A DNA stretch of 64,000 nt from Pomacea canaliculata (Eukaryota > Mollusca > Gastropoda > Architaenioglossa > Ampullariidae): assembly GCF_003073045.1 (NCBI RefSeq), contig NC_037596.1, positions 25,952,392 through 26,016,391 on the forward strand, written 5' to 3'. Below, piece after piece: positions 59,481 through 64,000 of this stretch; within the stretch, counting starts at the first letter, position 1; every line of letters begins with the position of its first letter. The position numbers and the translations under genes are program-made. Below the pieces are notes generated by a model. It was not told where the DNA came from and did no database searches. It saw only the letters and a program-made list of their open reading frames with translations.

Positions 59481-60951
59481 TCGTTTGCTCATCTAATTAC
59501 CAAAAGGTCAATAACTTAATTGGGGACATCCCAAAGCACCTCTTTAATCATAAAATTTTGACAGAGCAACCTATTCCAACTAGAAACTTCCTTCTTGCTT
59601 CCTCGGCCTGTCACTCACTCGTTGTAAAGTGCTGAAAGCTATGACAATGCCAGATTTTGACGACTTCAAAGTCATTTGATCAAAGCCACATAGCAATGTT
59701 TCATACAGTGACATAATGTTGCCTTTGTACTTTAAAAATATTATCTCGATCAGAATGAATATGATGGGTTTAGATAACAGAAGTGTATATAATGCAGCCC
59801 CTACCAGTCAGGATGGAAAAAGGAATAAGCTTGAATCGGTTTGTAAGCTCTTCAACTTACTTGAATCGTCCACCTGGTAGGCCAAATTAGTACAGCTTGT
59901 GAATGATAGTATGAAATTTTGCTTCATCCTACATTCCCACAACACTCTGGTCAAAGGAAAGTAACTCTTGTCGCTTTACAAACAAAGACCATTATAGATT
60001 ACTTCCCCTTCCCGTTGCAGGTGGTCTTGCAGCTTTCACTGACACAATAAAGAGCTAGAATGGTTGCTTTCTTTCCGTCTAAAATTTAAAGTTTCAAGCA
60101 GAGCTTAAAAATTAATGCAAATAAATATATTCATGTGTTCATGAAAAGCAAAATCTTTATACACACACGCACACACAAAAAGCAGACACAAACACATATT
60201 TATACTCAGTGTATTTCCAGTAATTGTGCTTAAATCCACAAATACGTTAGAAGACGTATGCATGCCCAAAATATAGATCAACAAATTAAAGATTTATCTA
60301 ACGGTTAGTGATAAGTCTCATACAAATACACCGTTCACTTTCCTCAGGTTGAAACAACAGTTTACTGGGAAAAAAGAATAAGACAAGAAGTTAAACATCA
60401 TTACAAATGTTAGCCTCTTAGAAAGGTCTTCTACACCTCGCCACCAAACAACCACACATTATTACTTCTATACAAAACTGGAATGTAACATGATACAACT
60501 TTTACTTGCTCACTTTCAAAGACGACTACATTGTGATAAAGAGACAGAAGTAAATAATCAACAGAAGACCGGCTACATATTCAGGAAGGTTATTACAGCC
60601 ATCAGAGTACAATCCGGTATAATTTATAATCACATAGAACTGGTTAGTCCTGACTGCACATTGATATTGATAATTGAACAACATTTCAAAAACAATGTGT
60701 TGACAAACATTAAACAGTTTCCTGCTCGGCATGTTTGAGACAAGCATTACATCTGGAGTCTGGGCGAGAACACATGTAAAGTAAATATAATTGGTTTTTA
60801 AATGACTGACTTGTAACTGAAGACCGATAACATTTTTATAAAAATATAAAGTGACACAATACTAGTTATACAAGTATGCAAATATTTATACAAAAATATG
60901 ATAACAACATTGCTAAACTGTCATGACAAACTACTGGTCTTAGTGGCACAG
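59481..60951. other. Intergenic region, 3' flank of locus 12
   Basis: From 59900 to 60951 this is the inverted arm matching locus 6's 3' flank. 59930-60060 also matches 8870-9010. 59481-59900 shows no clear match. No exon was seen. Confidence 0.55.
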
Positions 60952-61505
60952 CTAGAAATTGAGAATCAGTCGAGAGTAAAAGCGGAATTGAGGATTAAAG
61001 TAAAGGTAGATGAAAGGGTTGATGGTGCTTCTTACGGTAGGAAGATAAACACAGGTGACACTCAAGTTCATGACCAAGGCCTTCTTGTTTGGCTCGTAAA
61101 CAAATTCAGGTAAACCTCTGTAAACACAACAAAAGTAATGGAAGTACAATGAATGCCATTGTGTCACATGATACCATACTCGGTAACTTTTGAAACTAGA
61201 GATGGTTTATAGCCTTTTTCCATCTCTTTGACAGGCACACATTTATACCAACCCCATATCTCCCACACACGCAGTCTCGTAATTCAATGCCTATATATAT
61301 ATATGAATAGCAGTAATATTAAACAAAAACTTATAATCAGTATTGTCACATGTAGATATGTGCAATGTTTGTTGGTTTCCTTGTGTGTGCGTGTGCGTTT
61401 GTGTTTGTCGGGGGATATGAAAAAAGGTTGCACATTATCATATAAATCACACTAAAATAAATTCATTTACAAACCCCCAAAAGAAATCTCTTTCGACACG
61501 AGGCC
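59900..61505 (-). repeat. Inverted duplicate shared with locus 6 (arm 2)
   Basis: Reverse-complement match to 20095-21901: the last intron, last exon and 3' flank of locus 12 copy those of locus 6. See the finding on mosaic structure. Confidence 0.85.
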
Positions 61506-62973
61506 ATATACTTACGTCCAGATTATATAAGGTGTGAGGCAGACGACAGTTGTGATGGTCAGTACAAACATGACAAGAGTTGTCTTTGAGGCCAGAAGCT
61601 TCCTAGACTGATGTACCCTTACAATCATTCTTCGTCTTGCTGGTAGCAGATGACTTGCAGAGACACTGGGGTCCACTGCCATCAGCTCTCTGGCTCTACC
61701 TTCTGTCTGATCGACACATCTCTCCTCGTCACGTGACTCTACACAGTCTTCTGTTGTATTTTGGACTTCATCTTTTAATCTTCTGCCTGAGTTCGGAGAC
61801 GATTTCACGGACAGACCTGTTTCTTGTCGACCAACATCACACGTTAGGTTTTGACGAAATCTCTTACTCTGCTGCTTGACTCGATACAGGATGTGACCGT
61901 AGGAACCCACCAAGAGGGGAAGGCCGACGATGGTGTACACTGCCAGAACAATGCCCTCGGCAAGTTTGACAAACTTTCCGGGAAATTCTTTCTGAAAGCA
62001 GCACTTTCTGACAGTTAGACCAGTCGATGTCGTAAACTGGATTCCAGTGTGAAATCCTACAAAAGGAAATGTTGCTATGGCGGTTAGGATGAATGGCACA
62101 GCCAAGAGGAAGGTCGCTTGTCGTGCATTCAGCTGAGGTCTGAGAGGCTGACACACGCGACGTCGACGATCCAGACTCGCACACACCAACACAAAACAAG
62201 AAACATAGACAGGGATTCTCAGAATCAGGTATGTTATAGTACAAAAAGCTGGACTGCTGATGGTGTACATGTGGCGATAATACACGAGATTCACAGGAAG
62301 CGCAGAAAGATTGACCAAGAAATCGCACATGGCCATGGTCATCACGAACACACGTGTGGCGCTGGTCTTGAACTTCCTGAGGTACACGAGGAAGACGAAG
62401 AGGTTGCCGAGAACTCCCACGCAGTTTAAAAGCGAGATCAAGGTTGTTGATGGAAGAAGTTTCTGGAACAACTCAGAACTCAGTCTGTCCATGTCACTTG
62501 CGGTTTTCAAGACAATTTCTGGTAAAATTGAACTGTCATTGTTCCCCCCCGATAGTAGTGATTTCTAGAGTAAAAAGAAAATGTCGGGTAACTTAAATTT
62601 GGGAATACACGATGTCATAAAATTGACTCAAATATCTTTTTTTTAAGCTAAGGATTAACGCATCTTATTTTGTCACTTTATGGGTGGTGTTTCTGCTTCC
62701 AAAAGTTAGATTTTTGTTGTTGTTAACCCCACCAAACTGCGTTGTTTTAAAGGCTTTAATTTACTTTTTCTAAAAACAGGAAAGGTAAACTCTTTGACTA
62801 CACATTCAATTATGCTCAGTGTACAAACCTCAAATATATATTATTTATTTCCTAGAATATTGTAGTAAATCAACATTATTATTTGTTACTAAAGAACCTA
62901 GCATGTAGAAAATTAGTTCGAAAAACAAACCATTTTTGTCCCAGTGGAATGCACTTAAACTGTTTATCTCCAT
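60952..62973 (-). CDS. Receptor locus 12: class A GPCR, subfamily A, +1 base in the N-terminus
   Basis: Exons 62973-62931 (MEINSLSAFHWDKN plus one base, donor TG|GTTTGT), 62564-61516 (acceptor TTTACTCTAG) and 61117-60952. The total is 1258 nt, one over a multiple of three. The excess lies in a G7 run at about 62544-62550, before TM1. If that is a sequence error the protein is ~418 aa; otherwise an internal ATG at 62492 could give a 380 aa receptor with a short N-terminus. Marks are GVLGNLFVFLVYL, AMCDFLVN with D2.50, AFCTITY, SLDRRRRVCQPLRP, VRKCCF, CLTPYI and NPFIYLYFNPQF. In the last exon the nearly invariant W before TM7 is L (KALVMNL). The 5' half is closest to loci 2 and 3, the 3' half to locus 6. 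Confidence 0.75.
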
Positions 62974-64000
62974 CAGCCTTTACATGTGATGCTGTTCTTG
63001 AAACACTGTCTCTTTTCTGACAAATCTGAAATTGTTTTACAAGTGAGTATTTTTTAAAAAGAAGTAATGTGCAGCAGTGCAGCTATAAACTATCTGTGTG
63101 TGATTGAAAATAAGGTCTTCTTGGAGGATTAGTTAGATAAGTTGGAGGACGGAAGTACAGACAACGCAAAACTGTTTGAAAGATAGCAAGAGACATTTCC
63201 AAAGTACAAGTTACAACAAGTAAGATAAAAAAAAATAATTTATGAAGAAACACACATAAAATCTGCTCTTACTACGAATTTTAGACGTGTTCATTTACAC
63301 TTACTTGCAGGAGTTTCGAAATATCAGTTCAGACAGAGATTACACACACACACACACGCTTATTTACAAACACAAGGTCAGGTCAGGTCAGGTCAGTCCC
63401 ATGCCCGGTCCGGGCGTAGGGGGGACCGTCCGGCAGCAGCAACAGACAGAATTTTCCACCCGGTCCTGTCTTGAGCAGATGAGAGCAGGTCTGGCATCTC
63501 GCGTTCGGTCCATTCTTTGATGTACAAACACAAACATATGTATAAATATACTTACTGTGTGATTCCCGTTGTTTTCACTGAAGTCCGCAGATACGTTTAT
63601 CTTACTTTGAAGGGCTCCTCGAAGTCCAGATGGACTGGAAACAAGACTTGACTAACCTCAGCAGGATGGTCAGAATTCCACTACTAAAAAGGTTCGCCTC
63701 AAAACCTCTGATTTCTTCTGTTCCTCACACACTGTCGATGACTAATGTCCCTTACAAGAAAACCTTTAATGGTGAGGACACTAATAATACTAATGATTCA
63801 ATAAAACAGGAAGCTTAGACTTTCATCTTAATCCGATTGGGTGAAAGTGTCGGTGCTGTTAATAATAAACTGAATACAAAGAGTTTAGGCCTTCGTGAGA
63901 GTATCAAGATTTTGATATCTGATGCCTTTAACTTCACGTGGGTAATCATTTCCGGTTATCATCTGGTAATCATTTCCAGGCAAAGTGTGAGTCAGAAAAA
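62974..64000. other. Upstream region of locus 12
   Basis: 63130-63200 matches the upstream region of locus 2 (GACGGAAGTACAG). 63640-63990 matches that of locus 3. Between them lies a (CA)n run at 63341-63358 and (AGGTC)n at 63374-63396 running into a GC-rich stretch (CCCATGCCCGGTCCGGGCGT) that looks like an inserted short repeat, to about 63520. No coding exon was recognised. Confidence 0.5.

Noticed and set aside
59405-59635. 76-codon ORF after locus 11
   Set aside because: It straddles the breakpoint of the duplicated subfamily B flank and shows no receptor features.

Overview
The window looks like nuclear DNA of an animal, most likely a mollusc and probably a gastropod. The signs are AT-rich intergenic DNA, short GT-AG introns, many microsatellites, and above all a lineage-specific tandem array of rhodopsin-like (class A) GPCR genes. 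The species cannot be fixed from the sequence alone. I count twelve receptor loci in 64 kb: three on the minus strand (2.1-11.1 kb), eight on the plus strand (11.9-58.2 kb) and one on the minus strand (61.0-63.0 kb).

Ten loci form subfamily A (1-9 and 12). Most share a three-exon coding plan. A tiny exon of 11-16 codons carries the start ATG. A ~1.03-1.05 kb exon codes TM1-TM6, with a DRRRR motif after TM3. A 166-187 bp exon codes TM7 and the tail. The first exon is too short to show up as an ORF; it was found by matching a conserved reading frame that continues upstream of the main ORFs to conserved ATG-GT segments 150-370 bp away. Two loci form subfamily B (10 and 11, with a DRHRR motif). 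Loci 2, 5, 6, 7, 8, 9 and 11 read as intact. Loci 1 and 4 carry frame breaks in the third intracellular loop. Locus 10 has two adjacent in-frame UGA codons. Locus 3 seems to have lost its first exon. Locus 12 has a one-base excess in a G7 run ahead of TM1. The receptors keep D2.50 and the TM3-ECL2 cysteine pair but lack W6.48, and four of them have T in place of N in NPxxY.

The intergenic DNA is itself largely built of duplicated blocks: upstream blocks before loci 5, 6 and 7, downstream blocks after loci 5 and 6, a ~4.5 kb tandem unit (loci 7, 8 and 9), and an inverted ~1.7 kb block shared by loci 6 and 12. The array has therefore grown by repeated local duplication with later exchange between copies.

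The most striking feature is a ~15 kb mobile element (42840-57801) inside the last intron of locus 11. It has terminal inverted repeats of about 1.4-1.6 kb, lies in a (GAT)n microsatellite that flanks both ends in the same orientation, and carries decayed spliced exons with cysteine clusters resembling the CxC/KDZ (Kyakuja-Dileera-Zisupton) transposase group. A LINE fragment and a pogo-like MITE are nested in it; a second copy of that MITE lies in the matching intron of locus 10. The receptor exons on either side of the large element are still in phase with intact splice sites.

No rRNA or CRISPR array was seen. I did not recognise a tRNA by eye.
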